A stretch of DNA of 5,919 nucleotides from an uncultured Fibrobacterota bacterium. Lineage in GTDB: Bacteria > Fibrobacterota > Chitinivibrionia > Chitinivibrionales > Chitinispirillaceae. The notes beneath the pieces are model-generated. The model saw only the letters and a list, made by a program, of their open reading frames with translations. It made no database searches and had not been told where the DNA came from. A program made the position numbers and the translations under genes. This document shows, in pieces, positions 4,506 to 5,919 of this stretch. Every line of letters begins with the position of its first letter. Position 1 is the stretch's first letter. The stretch spans positions 1 through 5,919 of the forward strand of contig CAISVC010000041.1 of NCBI GenBank assembly GCA_903888815.1, written 5' to 3'.

Positions 4506-5919
4506 TACGGCATTTGCGATCAATGCGGCAAAAGCAACGCTGAGTAATACGACCGGATCTCGTGTACAAAGAAACCCATCGCTTATTATCATTGGGAAAT
4601 TGCTTGCGTATCATTTCTATATTTCCGAGCCTCAGATCGATGAATCGTGGGAAATGTTCATTGACGCAAGGACCGGAAAGGTGCTGTATAAGGCAAGCAG
4701 TATACGCAGACAAAATCCGCCACCTAATCCACATCCTCCTATTTACCCACAAGGCTATCCGGACAGCGGCCAAACAGAAATTCAGACCGGAAATATTCTT
4801 GATAGTGAGGGCGGCCAGTGGGTTCAGGTTATGGGGTGGCGCAATGATACCAACGGCCGGCATTATTTATTCAATGACAGCCAGCATTGGGGAATAATTC
4901 TTTGGCCATACGTACCTAACCCTGATTCGGCGGAGGAAATATATTTCCAGAACCAGTCAAACTGGGCTTGTTCTAGTTTTGTATGTCCTTATACGAGCAG
5001 TAATTGTGGCTATCCACTTACATGCCAAGCCGTGTTATCGTATGCGAAGAATATAAACGCCGTTATTGATTTCACTCGCGACAGCATGGGCTTTGAAAGC
5101 TATGATGAAAATGGTGCAATGTGCATATGTAGATATTTTTTTGGGATAGCACCCGGAACCTGTGCATGGAATGAAATGAGTAATACCATTATGATAGGTA
5201 ATTGTCTTCCGGTTCTCGATTTGGTCGCCCATGAATTCGGCCACGGCCTTACATACGCCCACTCGAATCTCTGGTATTCTCACGAACAAAGCGGGGGCCT
5301 CAATGAGGCATACTCCGACATTATGTCATTGTGCGTACAATTTGCTGTACAACCTGACGGAAGAGAGTATTGGGGTAGCGGAAGTCCAGAAGGCCGAACT
5401 CTACGTGGGTATTCCGATTGGTACATGGCTGAAGATTGTATTAATGGATTAGCGGGGCCAGAATGGCGAAATACACGAGACCCTCTTTCACAGGTTTATC
5501 CGCCATCGCCTTCTCTATTCTTCGGTACAAACTGGCTTCCTGGGTACCAACACCTAGAAATGACTGTTTGCACTTTCGCTTTCTACCTTTTAACAGAAGG
5601 TGTTACTGAGGAATCTTTCAATGATTCGACGTATCACCATCTTTATGGCCCTTTCCGCGGTCTTGGGATATCTGCGGCGCGCAAGATCGCCTGGGGCGTT
5701 CAATTCGACGGCTCACTCCAGTTTGACGCAACCTTCAGGGACGCACGCAACACCTGGATTAAAAAAGCCAAGGCACTCGGATATGATGCCGGGCTTGTTG
5801 CGCAGGTCTGGGCAGCCGTAGGCGTAATCGATAGGACCGTAGGCATGCCTGCGGGAGATTCCCTGCCTGGTGGTGCCAATATTGTCAATTACGCAACCAT
5901 TCAGGAGGCGATAGATTCA
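4441..5919 (+). CDS. M4 (thermolysin-like) zinc metallopeptidase, start disrupted, 3' end beyond the window
   Basis: A frame of 473 codons with no stop, entering without a start codon; the first in-frame TTG is at 4600 and the first ATG at 4654. It encodes a secreted-type M4 endopeptidase. Order: a propeptide remnant with AINAAKATL and a PepSY-like end, FIDARTGKVLY (4657-4689); a proline-rich linker; a Cys-containing segment (4963-5028); then the catalytic domain. HEFGH (5230-5244) supplies two zinc ligands and the catalytic Glu. GGLNEAYSDI supplies the third ligand, Glu at 5305. LRGYSD holds the counterpart of thermolysin Arg203 (5404), and GYQH the counterpart of His231 (5551). The C-terminal M4 helices end in VAQVWAAVGVI. 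Oddities: the signal peptide and early propeptide are missing, the usual HxNSG motif after the His is HLEMT, there is one extra residue between HExxH and the Glu, and eight Cys lie between 4969 and 5205. The final residues, NYATIQEAIDS, suggest a beta-helix domain follows. The family call is firm; function is doubtful because export appears lost. Confidence 0.88.

Noticed and set aside
4501..4515. Programmed +1 frameshift at TAT TGA T, like prfB, to enter the peptidase frame
   Set aside because: It would put the correct frame in register, but slipping from TAT to ATT gives poor pairing, there is no internal Shine-Dalgarno-like stimulator, and the resulting protein would still lack a signal peptide.
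4486..4863. Minus-strand frame of 125 codons opposite the peptidase propeptide
   Set aside because: The opposite strand encodes recognisable PepSY-end and linker sequence; this frame has no ribosome site or motif.

Overview
The window looks like chromosomal DNA of an anaerobic or facultatively anaerobic Gram-negative bacterium. This rests on a pyruvate:ferredoxin oxidoreductase, a DUF374 (LpxL-like) acyltransferase and a small lipoprotein. I cannot name a phylum from the sequence. Two protein genes run off the edges: nifJ at the left and a metallopeptidase at the right.

Left two thirds (1-3571), minus strand: a compact gene string read right to left. It runs DUF374 acyltransferase (3571-2942), family 2 glycosyltransferase (2945-2211), protein-L-isoaspartate methyltransferase pcm (2192-1539), DedA membrane protein (1529-912), then, after a 92-base gap, the first 273 codons of nifJ (819-1). 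The first four are joined by an ATGA overlap, an 18-base gap and a 9-base gap, so they are very probably one operon. Three of them concern the envelope (acyl transfer to a lipid, sugar transfer probably to a polyprenyl phosphate, lipid flipping or membrane homeostasis) and one repairs damaged proteins. nifJ may be transcribed from the same operon or from its own start in the 92-base gap.

Middle (3572-4436): a divergent intergenic region with a plus-strand promoter candidate and a palindrome leads to a 64-residue Cys-rich lipoprotein of unknown function (3718-3912). The 163 bases after it hold one long hairpin (3963-3992) and a weak tRNA promoter candidate. Then comes tRNA-Pro(GGG) with encoded CCA (4076-4153), followed at once by two tandem hairpins that look like terminators. 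The 217 bases from 4220 to 4436 are AT-rich and non-coding. They hold a small inverted repeat (4316-4333) and a good sigma70-type promoter.

Right (4437-5919), plus strand: an M4 (thermolysin-like) zinc metallopeptidase frame, open to the window edge. It keeps the end of a propeptide, HEFGH, the third zinc-ligand Glu and the catalytic-site Arg and His. It has no start codon in frame. The well-placed ATG with its ribosome site and promoter lies in another frame that stops after 22 codons, and the signal peptide and first half of the propeptide are absent. The last residues in the window resemble the opening of a right-handed beta-helix domain. The peptidase is also unusually rich in cysteine. 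This disrupted, fused secreted protease is the most unusual item here; I did not find evidence of a wholly new system.
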